Positions 18,368-26,384 of a stretch of DNA of 33,145 bases are shown here, in pieces. The first letter of the stretch is position 1, and every line of letters starts with the position of its first letter. The notes under the pieces were generated by a model that did no database searches, was not told the origin of the DNA, and worked only from the letters and a program-made list of their open reading frames with translations. The DNA comes from Rubrivivax sp. GTDB lineage: Bacteria > Pseudomonadota > Gammaproteobacteria > Burkholderiales > Burkholderiaceae_C. A program made the translations under genes and the position numbers. The stretch spans positions 1-33,145 of the forward strand of contig JAIXTY010000260.1 in NCBI GenBank assembly GCA_027483705.1, given 5' to 3'.

Positions 18368-18820
18368 TCAGGGTTGGATGCGCTTGAAGCTGGCGTAGTG
18401 GTCGGCGGTGTAGAAGCAGGCTTCGGGCTGCGTCGGCGGCAGGCCGCCGCAGACGATGCGGCGGGCGCCCCGGTGCGACAGGCCGGGTGTGCGGACGGTG
18501 TACTCGCGGTACTCGCCGCGCGGGCGCGGCGGCAGCAGCCGCTCGCGGTTGCGGAACACGGTGCCGTCCTTGTCGTACGGGAACGGGCCGCCGGAGAGGA
18601 TCAGCCGGTGCGTCTGCCGGGCCTCCGGCGGCAGCGCCGCCAGGGCCACGGTGTCGGCGACAGGGTTGTCACCAGTCCGCGCCCAGGCCGCCGGCGCTGC
18701 CGCGGCGAGCACGGTTGCGGCCAGGGCGGTGGCGGCCCAGGCCCGTCGCCAGGCCACCGGCGCCCGCAGAGAACTCCTCGGGGAAGTCACTGCCGCAGCC
18801 TGAGATCCGGTCGAGAACAC
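18368..18820 (-). CDS. Secreted guanyl-specific ribonuclease (RNase Sa/barnase superfamily)
   Basis: A 150-residue exported RNase. Residues about 19-47 form a signal peptide (a basic stretch, then a long alanine-rich core ending in AWA). The mature part matches the N1/T1 microbial RNase fold: LPPEARQTHRLILSGGPFPY, then DGTVFRNRERLLP, YREYTVRTPG, GARRIVCGG and YTADHYASF. By comparison with Streptomyces RNase Sa, Glu106 is the general base, Arg120/Arg121 bind phosphate and His141 is the general acid; all are present, so it should be active. Cys124 and Cys135 may form a disulfide. The GTG start at 18820 is chosen for an AGGG site seven bases upstream and a promoter just before it; the longer frame to 19066 runs through the promoter. 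It is followed by its probable inhibitor, barstar. Confidence 0.88.
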   Translation of the reverse strand: MFSTGSQAAAVTSPRSSLRAPVAWRRAWAATALAATVLAAAAPAAWARTGDNPVADTVALAALPPEARQTHRLILSGGPFPYDKDGTVFRNRERLLPPRPRGEYREYTVRTPGLSHRGARRIVCGGLPPTQPEACFYTADHYASFKRIQP

Positions 18821-18847
18821 GGGATAACCCTGAAAGAACAAACAAGC

Positions 18848-18876
18848 ATGGTAGCGCCGACCCCCCAAAAACTCAA
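18848..18876 (-). promoter_or_regulatory. Probable sigma-70 promoter of the RNase-barstar pair
   Basis: On the minus strand a TTGAGT -35 box (18876-18871) and a TACCAT -10 box (18853-18848) are separated by exactly 17 bases. Transcription would begin near 18841, about 20 bases before the GTG start. Each box matches four of six consensus bases. Confidence 0.55.
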
Positions 18877-18920
18877 GGCGCCGCCCTGGTTTGGGGCGGG
18901 TGAGCAGGGTTTCTAGTGGG

Positions 18921-18940
18921 CGCTCACATGGCTGTGAGCG
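18921..18940. terminator. Hairpin downstream of maeB
   Basis: A perfect 8-bp stem (CGCTCACA/TGTGAGCG) with a four-base loop lies about 70 bases beyond the maeB stop and before the RNase promoter. No T-run follows on the minus strand. It is a plausible end point for the maeB transcript but not a classic intrinsic terminator. Confidence 0.4.
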
Positions 18941-18970
18941 GCTCTGTCGGGGGAAGTTCCGGCTCAGCCA

Positions 18971-19064
18971 GCCGAACGTCCGGCCTCGGCCCGCGCGCGT
19001 GAAATCGCGCTCAGGCCCTCGGCAGGCGCTCGGCTCCTTCCGGAGCCGAACGTCCGGCCTCGGC
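18971..19064. repeat. 20-bp direct repeat at the 3' end of maeB
   Basis: An identical 20-base sequence occurs at 18971-18990 and at 19045-19064. The right copy encodes AEAGRSA near the end of MaeB; the left copy is 20 bases past the stop. In its own frame the left copy would also read AEAGRSAG followed by a stop. The 54 bases between the copies contain an 8-bp-stem hairpin (19030-19049) and the present stop codon. Confidence 0.9.
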
Positions 19065-21380
19065 ATCGGCCACCGTCAGGGCCGTCATGTTGACGATGCG
19101 GCGCACCGTGGCCGAGGGCGTGAGGATGTGCACCGGCTTGTCCGCGCCCAGCAGCACCGGGCCGATGGCGATGCCGCCGCCGGCCGCCGTCTTGAGCAGG
19201 TTGTAGGCGATGTTGGCGGCGTCGATGTTCGGCAGCACCAGCAGGTTGGCCTCGCCGGTGAGCGTGCTGTCGGGCATGAGCTTGCGGCGCGCCTCGGCGT
19301 CGAGCGCGACGTCGCCGTGCATCTCGCCGTCGACCTCCAGCCACGGCGCCTGTTCGCGCAGCAGCGCCAGCGTGCGGCGCATCTTCTGCGCGCTGGCGGT
19401 GTCGTGGGTGCCGAAGTTGCTGTGCGACAGCAGCGCGGCCTTGGGCGTGATGCCGAAGCGCAGCATCTCCTCGGCCGCCATGGCGGTGATCTCGGCCAGC
19501 TCCTCGGCGCTGGGGTCGGCGTTGACGTGCGTGTCCACCAGGAACACCTGCCGCCCCGGCAGCATCAGGCAGTTCATGCAGGCGTAGACGGCCACGTCCT
19601 GCGCCGTGCGCGGGCTGCCGCCGCTCTTCTTGCCGATGACCTGGTCGATGTAGAGCAGGTGGTTGGCCGTGGTGCCCCAGGTGCCACAGAGCAGGCCGTC
19701 GACGTCGCCCTTGTGCAGCAGCATGGCGCCGATCAGCGTGAGCCGGCGGCGCATCTCGATCTTCGCCACCTGCACGCTGACGCCCTTGCGCGCGGTGAGG
19801 CGGTGGTAGGTCTGCCAGAAGTTGCGGTAGCGCTCGTCGTGCTCGACGTTGACGACGTCGTAGTCGAGGCCCTCCTTCAGGCGCAGGCCGAACTTCTCCA
19901 CGCGGCTGGCGATCACCGCCGGCCGGCCGATGAGCGTGGGCCGTGCCAGGCCCTCGTCGACCACCACCTGCACGGCACGCAGCACGCGCTCGTCCTCGCC
20001 CTCGGCGTAGGCCACGCGCTTGGCGCTGGCCTTCTTGGCCTGGTCGTAGATGGGCTTCATCACCGTGCCCGAGGCGTAGACGAACTGCCGCAGCTTCTCG
20101 CGGTAGGCGTCGAAGTCGGCGATGGGACGCATGGCCACGCCGCTCTCGGCCGCGGCCTTGGCCACGGCCGGCGCGATCTTCTCCATCAGCCTGTGGTCGA
20201 AGGGCTTGGGGATCAGGTACTCGGGCCCGAAGCTCAGCGTGGCGCCCGCATAGGCCGCGGCCACGACCTCGCTCTGCTCGGCCTGCGCGAGCTCGGCGAT
20301 GGCGTGCACCGCGGCGATCTCCATCGCGTCGTTCACCGTCGTGGCGCCGCAGTCCAGTGCGCCTCGGAAGATGTACGGGAAGCACAGGACGTTGTTGACC
20401 TGGTTCGGGTAGTCGGTGCGGCCGGTGGCGATGATGGCGTCAGGGCGAGCCTGCTTGGCGAGCTCGGGCGCGATCTCCGGCGTGGGGTTGGCCAGCGCAA
20501 AGATCAGCGGGTTCGGCGCCATCTGCGCCAGCATTTCGGGCTTCAGCACGCCCGCGGCGCTCAGCCCCAGGAAGATGTCCGCGCCCGGCATCACATCCGC
20601 CAGCTTGCGGTGCGGGGTGGGCTGCGCGAACTGCAGCTTGTCCTCGTCCATCAGCTCGGTGCGGCCCTGGTAGACGACGCCGGCGAGGTCCGTCACCCAG
20701 ATGTTCGAGCGCGGCACGCCCAACTTCACCAGCAGGCCCAGGCAGGCCAGCGCCGCGGCGCCGGCGCCGCTGGTGACGAGCTTGATCTCGTCGATGCGCT
20801 TGCCCACGACCTTGAGTGCGTTCAGCACCGCGGCGCCCACGACGATGGCCGTGCCGTGCTGGTCGTCGTGGAAGACGGGGATCTTCATGCGCTCGCGCAG
20901 CTTGCGCTCGACGTAGAAGCAGTCCGGCGCCTTGATGTCCTCGAGGTTGATGCCACCGAAGGTGGGCTCCAGCGCGGCGATGACGTCGACCAGCTTGTCG
21001 AGGTTCTTCTCGGCCAGCTCGATGTCGAAGACGTCGATGCCGGCGAACTTCTTGAAGAGGACCGCCTTGCCTTCCATCACCGGCTTGGCGGCCAGCGGGC
21101 CGATGTCGCCCAGGCCCAGCACGGCCGTGCCGTTGGTGACGACGGCCACCAGGTTGCCACGCGCGGTGTAGCGGTAGGCGTTCAGCGGGTCGGCGACGAT
21201 CTCCTCGCAGGCCGCGGCGACGCCGGGGCTGTAGGCCAGCGCGAGATCGCGCTGGTTGAGCATCTGCTTGGTGGCGGTGATGGCCAGCTTGCCCGGCGTC
21301 GGGCGCTCGTGGTAGTCGAGCGCGGCGCGGCGAAACTGCGCCGCGCGGTCGGCCGCGTGGTTGTCGTTCGTGCTGGACAT
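19011..21380 (-). CDS. maeB: NADP-dependent malic enzyme with C-terminal phosphotransacetylase-like domain
   Basis: MaeB decarboxylates malate to pyruvate with reduction of NADP+, linking the C4-dicarboxylate pool to pyruvate. The 789-residue protein has the malic N-domain (residues about 20-160, [16 protein letters not shown], and [25 protein letters not shown]). The NAD(P)-binding domain (about 165-420) follows with [20 protein letters not shown] and [11 protein letters not shown]. The last ~340 residues are a phosphotransacetylase-like domain thought to act as an acetyl-CoA-sensing regulatory module ([30 protein letters not shown]). The ATG at 21380 has an AGGAG site seven bases upstream. 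The final ~17 residues differ from the usual end and contain a repeat-flanked insertion. The gene is divergent from the histidine kinase. Confidence 0.97.
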   Translation of the reverse strand: MSSTNDNHAADRAAQFRRAALDYHERPTPGKLAITATKQMLNQRDLALAYSPGVAAACEEIVADPLNAYRYTARGNLVAVVTNGTAVLGLGDIGPLAAKPVMEGKAVLFKKFAGIDVFDIELAEKNLDKLVDVIAALEPTFGGINLEDIKAPDCFYVERKLRERMKIPVFHDDQHGTAIVVGAAVLNALKVVGKRIDEIKLVTSGAGAAALACLGLLVKLGVPRSNIWVTDLAGVVYQGRTELMDEDKLQFAQPTPHRKLADVMPGADIFLGLSAAGVLKPEMLAQMAPNPLIFALANPTPEIAPELAKQARPDAIIATGRTDYPNQVNNVLCFPYIFRGALDCGATTVNDAMEIAAVHAIAELAQAEQSEVVAAAYAGATLSFGPEYLIPKPFDHRLMEKIAPAVAKAAAESGVAMRPIADFDAYREKLRQFVYASGTVMKPIYDQAKKASAKRVAYAEGEDERVLRAVQVVVDEGLARPTLIGRPAVIASRVEKFGLRLKEGLDYDVVNVEHDERYRNFWQTYHRLTARKGVSVQVAKIEMRRRLTLIGAMLLHKGDVDGLLCGTWGTTANHLLYIDQVIGKKSGGSPRTAQDVAVYACMNCLMLPGRQVFLVDTHVNADPSAEELAEITAMAAEEMLRFGITPKAALLSHSNFGTHDTASAQKMRRTLALLREQAPWLEVDGEMHGDVALDAEARRKLMPDSTLTGEANLLVLPNIDAANIAYNLLKTAAGGGIAIGPVLLGADKPVHILTPSATVRRIVNMTALTVADAEAGRSAPEGAERLPRA

Positions 21381-21387
21381 GGCTTGT

Positions 21388-21509
21388 CTCCTGGCTTGAA
21401 TTCATTGTAGGAGTCGCCCCCTCGGCGCCCGCCGCACGATTCCGTACGAGAAACTGCGTAGCAGCTTTGCCCGCGGGCTGCGGATACTCGGCGCCCGGCC
21501 CCGCTGCCC
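21388..21509. promoter_or_regulatory. maeB / histidine kinase divergent control region
   Basis: On the minus strand TACAAT (21409-21404) is a strong -10 for maeB, placing transcription about 18 bases before its start and just ahead of the AGGAG site. The matching -35 position is GC-rich and poor, which suggests activator dependence. A CGTACG palindrome (21443-21448) and a CTGC-GTA-GCAG dyad (21454-21464) lie upstream and are candidate regulator sites. A weak GATACT at 21483-21488 may serve the kinase gene. Confidence 0.45.
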
Positions 21510-23714
21510 ATGCCCACCCCACCGGCCCCGACACCCACGCCGTCGCCGAGCGCGCTCGCGCCGCCGCGCGGGGCACCGCGCGGGCGGGCGCGCCGCGTGC
21601 TGCTGTGGACGGCGCTGATGGCATTGCTGGTGGTGGCGCAGTCGCTGCTGGTGGTGCTGTCGCTGAGCTACGAGTCGGGCCGCGCCCAGGACGAGGCCGA
21701 GCGTGTGGCCACGCTGGCGGCCGCCGAGATCAAGCGCGAGCTGCTGCGCCAGGCGCGCGAGGTGCAGTCACTGGCCTTCCTGCCGGCCACGCCCGCGCGC
21801 GAGGCCGAGGCGGCGGTGCTGCTGAAGGCCCGGCACGGCCTGGAGCGGGTGGAGTGGCGCAACGACGACTTCCTGCTGCTGCAGGCGCAGGACACGCCCT
21901 TCGCGCCGACGCTGTTTGCGCAGATGCCCCGCACGGCGCTCAGCACCGAGGCCGAGCTGGCCTGCAGCGCCGCCCGCATCGCCGGCGCGCCCAACTTCTC
22001 GCGCTCGTACTTCGTGCCGCTGCCCGGCGGGCAGGGCTCCGAGGTGGTGGACCTGTGCGTGCCGCTGCCGCAACAGGCCGGCGGGGGCGTGCTGCTGGGC
22101 AGCTTCTCGCTGGCCCGCGTCGTCGAGCAGGTGCACAGCGAGCGCCTGGCCAGCGGCCACGAGCTCACGCTGGTCGAGGCCGACGGCACGCGGCTGGCGC
22201 GCGCCGGCCCGGGGCGCGGCGCCGGCGTGTTCGTGTCGCGCCAGGTGCTCGACCTGCCGGGCTTCTCGATGCAGGTGCGCGCCGACAGCCTGCGCGGCCG
22301 GCCCAGCATCGTGCCCAACCTGATCACCTCGCTCGTGGTGGGCCTGTCGCTGGCGCTGTTCGCGGTGGCGGCGCTGCTGGCCCGCGACGGCCGCCGCCGC
22401 GCCGAGGCCGAGCGTGCGCTGGCCGAGGCGCTGGCGCTGCGCCGCGCGATGGAGGATTCGCTGCCCACCGGCCTGCGCGCGCGCGACCTGCAGGGCCGTG
22501 TCACCTACGCCAACCCGGCCTTCTGCGCGATGGTGGGCTTCACCCAGCAGCAGCTGCTGTGGCCGGCGACGCGTGACGCCCAGACACCCTCGCCCGAGGT
22601 GCAACCCTACTGGCCGCCGGAGTTCGTGGCCGAGTACCGCGAGCGCCAGCGCCAGCGCCTGGAGGGCCAGGGCCGCCACCCGAACGAGGCCCGCGAGGGC
22701 GTCGAGACCGTCTTCATGCGCAGCAGCGGCGAACGCTTCCCGGTGATGGTGTACGAGGCACCGCTGGTCGACCGCGACGGCCAGCAGACCGGCTGGATGG
22801 GCGCGGTGGTCGACCTCAGCAACCAGCGCCGCGTCGAGGACCTCTCGCGCCAGCAGCAGGAGCGGCTGCAGGCCAGCGCGCGGCTGGCCACGGTGGGCGA
22901 GATGGCCTCGCTGCTGAGCCACGAACTCAACCAGCCGCTGGCCGCCATCGCCAGCTACGCGAGCGGCTCGCTGAACCTCATCGACGACGAGGCCGCGGCG
23001 GCCGACCCCACGCTGCGCCCGATGCTGCAGCAGGCACTGCAGCGCATCGCCGAGCAGGCCGACCGCGCCGGCCGCGTGATCAAGAGCGTGCACGCCTTCG
23101 TGCGGCGCCGCGAGCAGCAGCACGAGAGCATCGGCGCCGAAGACCTGTTCGAGGCCGTGCTGCCGCTGGTGCGGCTGCAGGCGCGCAAGAGCGGCACGCG
23201 CATCGAGGTGCGGCTGCCCGCCGCGCCGGCGCGGCTGCCGTCGGTGCGCTGCGACCGCACGATGGTCGAGCAGGTGCTGCTGAACCTCAGCCGCAACGGC
23301 ATCCAGGCCATGGAGGCCCTGCCGCCGGGTGGCGAGCCCGGCGACCGGCTGCTGGTGCTGATGGCCGAGCGCGCCGAGGACCCGCGGCGCGTGCTGTTCA
23401 CGGTGGCCGACCAGGGCCCGGGCATCCCGCCCGAGGTGGCAGCGCGGCTGTTCACGCCGTTCTTCACCACGCGCGCCGAGGGCATGGGCCTGGGCCTGAG
23501 CCTGTGCCGCACCGTGGCCGAGCAGCACGGCGGCGCGCTGAGCTTCGGCCCTGGCCTCGGGCCCGACGGCCGCGGCACGGCCTTCCGCTTCACGCTGCCG
23601 GTGGCCCGCGGCGGCGCCGAGGCGCGCCCCGACCCGAGGCCGGACCCGATGTCCGCCCCCGGCGAAAGCAGCGACACTGCGGGCCCCGCAGAACTGTCAT
23701 CCAGCCGCCCGTGA
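21510..23714 (+). CDS. Membrane PAS sensor histidine kinase (DctS-like)
   Basis: A 734-residue sensor kinase of a two-component system. After a proline-rich start, membrane helix 1 lies near residues 29-53, a periplasmic sensing region of ~215 residues follows, and helix 2 lies near 271-292. A cytoplasmic PAS domain spans about 305-440 (TGLRARDLQGRVTYANPAF, PVMVYEAPLVDRDG). The phospho-accepting His471 lies in SHELNQPLAAIASYASG, followed by the N-box NLSRNGIQAM, G1 box DQGPGIP, the F-box TPFFTTRAEGMGLGLSL and G2. This layout and the H-box resemble DctS of Rhodobacter, which senses C4-dicarboxylates. The ligand is not proven. The ATG at 21510 is used. The stop overlaps the regulator start by four bases (GTGA). 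Confidence 0.92.
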   Translation: MPTPPAPTPTPSPSALAPPRGAPRGRARRVLLWTALMALLVVAQSLLVVLSLSYESGRAQDEAERVATLAAAEIKRELLRQAREVQSLAFLPATPAREAEAAVLLKARHGLERVEWRNDDFLLLQAQDTPFAPTLFAQMPRTALSTEAELACSAARIAGAPNFSRSYFVPLPGGQGSEVVDLCVPLPQQAGGGVLLGSFSLARVVEQVHSERLASGHELTLVEADGTRLARAGPGRGAGVFVSRQVLDLPGFSMQVRADSLRGRPSIVPNLITSLVVGLSLALFAVAALLARDGRRRAEAERALAEALALRRAMEDSLPTGLRARDLQGRVTYANPAFCAMVGFTQQQLLWPATRDAQTPSPEVQPYWPPEFVAEYRERQRQRLEGQGRHPNEAREGVETVFMRSSGERFPVMVYEAPLVDRDGQQTGWMGAVVDLSNQRRVEDLSRQQQERLQASARLATVGEMASLLSHELNQPLAAIASYASGSLNLIDDEAAAADPTLRPMLQQALQRIAEQADRAGRVIKSVHAFVRRREQQHESIGAEDLFEAVLPLVRLQARKSGTRIEVRLPAAPARLPSVRCDRTMVEQVLLNLSRNGIQAMEALPPGGEPGDRLLVLMAERAEDPRRVLFTVADQGPGIPPEVAARLFTPFFTTRAEGMGLGLSLCRTVAEQHGGALSFGPGLGPDGRGTAFRFTLPVARGGAEARPDPRPDPMSAPGESSDTAGPAELSSSRP

Positions 23715-24373
23715 GCACGAGTTCCGCTGCCGGCATCCCGGTGGTGTACCTGGTCGACGACGAAGACGTCGTGCGCGACGCGCTGGCGTGGCTGCTGCGC
23801 TCGCGGCGGCTGCTCAGCGAGGGTTTCGCCAGCGGCGACGCCTTTGCCGAGTGGCTGGCCGGGCAGCGCGCGAGCGGCCGCGCGCCCTGGCCCACGGCAC
23901 CGGCCTGCCTGGTGCTGGACATGCGGATGCCCGGCCTCAGCGGCCTGGCGCTGTTCGAGCGGCTGGCCGACGAGGGCCTGCTGCCGCTGCTGCCGGTGAT
24001 CTTTCTCACCGGCCACGGCGACGTGCCCACCGCGGTGGCCACCGTCAAGCGCGGGGCCTTCGACTTCGTCGAGAAGCCGTTCTCCAACAACACGCTGGTC
24101 GATCGCATCGAGCAGGCGCTGGCCGCCAGCCGCGAGGCGCTGGCCGTGCGCGACAGCGCCGGTGGCGTGCGCCAGCGCCTGGCCGAGCTCACCGAGCGCG
24201 AGCGCGAGGTGATGCAGCTGGTGGTGGAGGGCAAGCCCAACAAGCTGATCGCCGACGCGCTGGACATCTCGGTGCGCACGGTGGAGGTGCACCGCGCACG
24301 CGTGTTCGACAAGATGCAGGTCAAGAGCGCGGTCGAGCTGGCCAACATGCTGGCCGCCGCCGGCAAGGGCTGA
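23711..24373 (+). CDS. LuxR/FixJ-family response regulator (DctR-like)
   Basis: A 220-residue DNA-binding response regulator, partner of the kinase just before it. The receiver domain (residues about 10-135) has the acidic pair in YLVDDEDV, the phospho-accepting Asp70 in LVLDMRMPG, the Thr in FLTGHGDV and the Lys in FVEKPF. Helix-turn-helix DNA binding follows at about 155-215 (LTEREREVMQLVVEGKPNKLIA and ISVRTVEVHRARVFDKM), of the FixJ/NarL type. A short insert (about 51-65) lengthens one receiver loop. The GTG at 23711 overlaps the kinase stop, a sign of translational coupling. Targets are unknown; maeB across the divergent region and dicarboxylate transport genes are reasonable guesses. Confidence 0.93.
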   Translation: MSTSSAAGIPVVYLVDDEDVVRDALAWLLRSRRLLSEGFASGDAFAEWLAGQRASGRAPWPTAPACLVLDMRMPGLSGLALFERLADEGLLPLLPVIFLTGHGDVPTAVATVKRGAFDFVEKPFSNNTLVDRIEQALAASREALAVRDSAGGVRQRLAELTEREREVMQLVVEGKPNKLIADALDISVRTVEVHRARVFDKMQVKSAVELANMLAAAGKG

Positions 24374-24381
24374 CGCCGCCC

Positions 24382-25347
24382 ATGGCCGGCGAGTTCGAGC
24401 TGATCGCGCGCCACTTCACGCGCGCCGGGCGGCCGGCGGCGCCCGGTGTGGCGCTGGGCGTGGGCGACGACTGCGCGCTGCTCGTGCCCGAGCCGGGGCA
24501 GCAGTTGGCGGTGTCGACCGACATGCTGGTGGAAGGCCGCCACTTCCTGAGCACCATCGCGCCCGAGCGGCTGGGCCACAAGGCGCTGGCCGTCAACCTG
24601 AGCGACCTCGCGGCCTGCGGCGCCGAGCCGCGCGCCTTCACGCTGGCGCTGGCGCTGCCGCGTGGCGACGACGCCTTCGCCGCCGGCCTGGCGCGCGGCC
24701 TGTTCACGCTGGCCGATGCCCACGGCATCGCGCTCGTGGGCGGCGACACCACCGCCGGGCCGCTGGTGCTGAGCATCACCGTGATCGGCCAGGTGCCGCC
24801 CGGCCAGGCCCTGCTGCGCGGCGGCGCACGCGCCGGCGACCGGCTCTGGGTGAGCGGCCGCCTGGGCGACGCGCGCCTGGCGCTCGAGGTGTTCCGCGGC
24901 CGCGTCGAACTCGCCGGCCACGCCTTCGACACCGTGCGCCGGGCGATGGAGCTGCCGCAGCCGCGCGTGGCCCTGGGCCTGGCGCTGCGCGGCGTGGCGA
25001 CGAGCGCCATCGATCTGTCGGACGGCCTCGTCGGCGACCTCGGCCACGTGCTCACGCGCTCGGGCGTCGGCGCCACGGTGGAGGTGGACGCCATCCCGCG
25101 CAGCGAGATCGTCGCCGCCCACGCGAGCACGCTGCAGCACACCTGCGTGCTGGCGGGGGGCGACGACTACGAGCTGCTGTTCACCGCACCGCCCGCGCAC
25201 GACGAGGCGGTGCGCGCGGCGGGCCGGAAGGCCGGCGTGGCCGTCACGCCCATCGGCCGCATCGAGGTCGAGGCGGGCCTGCGCCTGATGGATGCCGCCG
25301 GTCGCGCGATCGCGTTCAACGAACGCGGCTTCGACCACTTCGCCTGA
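24382..25347 (+). CDS. thiL: Thiamine-monophosphate kinase
   Basis: ThiL phosphorylates thiamine monophosphate to the active coenzyme thiamine diphosphate, the last step of the pathway. The protein is 321 residues. Typical motifs: EFELIARHF at the start, GVGDDCALL, the substrate/metal segment VSTDMLVEGRHF, NLSDLAACGAEP, VGGDTT, SDGLVGDLGH and GGDDYELLF. The ATG at 24382 is eight bases after the regulator stop. pgpA begins three bases after its own stop, so the genes from the kinase to ghrA are likely read as one unit, although an internal promoter cannot be excluded. Confidence 0.96.
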   Translation: MAGEFELIARHFTRAGRPAAPGVALGVGDDCALLVPEPGQQLAVSTDMLVEGRHFLSTIAPERLGHKALAVNLSDLAACGAEPRAFTLALALPRGDDAFAAGLARGLFTLADAHGIALVGGDTTAGPLVLSITVIGQVPPGQALLRGGARAGDRLWVSGRLGDARLALEVFRGRVELAGHAFDTVRRAMELPQPRVALGLALRGVATSAIDLSDGLVGDLGHVLTRSGVGATVEVDAIPRSEIVAAHASTLQHTCVLAGGDDYELLFTAPPAHDEAVRAAGRKAGVAVTPIGRIEVEAGLRLMDAAGRAIAFNERGFDHFA

Positions 25348-25350
25348 GCG

Positions 25351-25905
25351 ATGGACACCTCCCTCGCCAGCCCGCCGACGCGGCCCAGCGCACGCTTCAT
25401 GCTGCGCGATCCGGCCCACGCCATCGCGCTGGGCTTCGGCAGCGGCCTGTCGCCCAAGGCGCCGGGCACGGTGGGCACGCTGTGGGGCTGGGTGAGCTTC
25501 CTCGTGCTCGACCGCTGGCTCGACACCGCCGGCTGGGCGGTGCTGATCGTGCTGGCGCTGGTGCTGGGCCAGTGGGCCTGCACGCGCACGGCGCGCCACC
25601 TGGGCATCGCCGACCCGGGCGCCATCGTGTGGGACGAGATCGTGGCCTTCTGGATCGTGCTGTGGGTGGTGATGCCGGCGCCGTGGTGGGTGCAGCTGGT
25701 GGCCTTCGGCTTCTTCCGCTACTTCGACGCCGCCAAGCCCGCGCCGGTGGCCTGGGCCGACCAGCGCTTCAAACGCCGGCCGGGCGAAGCGATCGGCCAC
25801 CGCCAGGGCTTCGGCATCCTGTTCGACGACCTCGTGGCCGCGCTGTGCACGCTGGTGCTGATGGCGGTGTGGATCGTGCTGACGAGGGCGCTGTGGAGCT
25901 CCTGA
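25351..25905 (+). CDS. pgpA: Phosphatidylglycerophosphatase A
   Basis: PgpA is an inner-membrane phosphatase that removes phosphate from phosphatidylglycerophosphate to give phosphatidylglycerol. The 184-residue product has the family motif GSGLSPKAPGTVGTLWG near residues 30-46, the metal-binding VWDEIVAFW near 92-100, and RYFDAAKPAP near 123-132. About four hydrophobic helices are seen, including AVLIVLALVLGQWAC and WIVLWVVMPAPWWVQLVAFGF, and LCTLVLMAVWIVL at the end. The ATG at 25351 lies three bases after thiL, and its 3' end overlaps the pncC start by 13 bases. Confidence 0.96.
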   Translation: MDTSLASPPTRPSARFMLRDPAHAIALGFGSGLSPKAPGTVGTLWGWVSFLVLDRWLDTAGWAVLIVLALVLGQWACTRTARHLGIADPGAIVWDEIVAFWIVLWVVMPAPWWVQLVAFGFFRYFDAAKPAPVAWADQRFKRRPGEAIGHRQGFGILFDDLVAALCTLVLMAVWIVLTRALWSS

Positions 25906-26384
25906 GCTTTGCGCCCGCGGTCGAGCGGCTGGCCACGGCGCTGGCCGCGCGCGGCGAGCGCATCGCCACGGCCGAGAGTTGTACCGGCGGGCTGATCGCG
26001 GCCGCGTGCACGGCGCGTGCGGGCTCCAGCGACTGGTTCGAGCGTGGCTTCGTGACCTACAGCAACGAGGCCAAGACCGAGATACTGGGCGTCGATGCGT
26101 CGTTGATCGCAGCCCATGGCGCCGTCAGTGAAGAGGTCGCGCGGGCGATGGTGGCCGGCGCGCTGGCGCATTCGCGCGCCACGCTCGCCGCGGCCGTGAC
26201 GGGCATCGCCGGCCCGGGCGGTGCAGTGCCAGGCAAGCCGGTGGGCACCGTGTGGCTGGCCTGGGGCCGCGCTGGCGCCGTGCAGGCCGAGCGGCTGCAG
26301 TTGCCCGGCGACCGCGACGCCGTGCGCGGCGCCACGGTGGCGATGGCGCTGCTGCGGCTGGCCGAATCGGCCGAGGGCCCGTGA
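25893..26384 (+). CDS. pncC: Nicotinamide-nucleotide amidase (CinA C-terminal family)
   Basis: PncC deamidates nicotinamide mononucleotide to nicotinate mononucleotide in NAD recycling. The 163-residue protein is the stand-alone C-terminal form of CinA. Seen: RIATAESCTGGLIAA with the catalytic Ser, the YSNEAKTEILGV segment, GAVSEEVARAM, and the VTGIAGPGGAVPGKPVGTVW core. The GTG at 25893 is chosen because a GAGGG site (25884-25888) is close upstream and the length then matches the family (about 160-165). The gene overlaps pgpA by 13 bases and ends in a TGATG overlap with ghrA. Confidence 0.94.
   Translation: MELLSFAPAVERLATALAARGERIATAESCTGGLIAAACTARAGSSDWFERGFVTYSNEAKTEILGVDASLIAAHGAVSEEVARAMVAGALAHSRATLAAAVTGIAGPGGAVPGKPVGTVWLAWGRAGAVQAERLQLPGDRDAVRGATVAMALLRLAESAEGP

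Noticed and set aside
18821..19066. Upstream extension of the RNase reading frame to 19066
   Set aside because: The extra 82 residues would run through the predicted promoter and the maeB hairpin and precede the signal peptide. The GTG at 18820 with an AGGG site is preferred.
18891..21410. An 839-residue open frame on the plus strand across maeB
   Set aside because: It lies antisense to maeB, which has full family motifs. The frame has a biased, low-information composition typical of the opposite strand of GC-rich genes.
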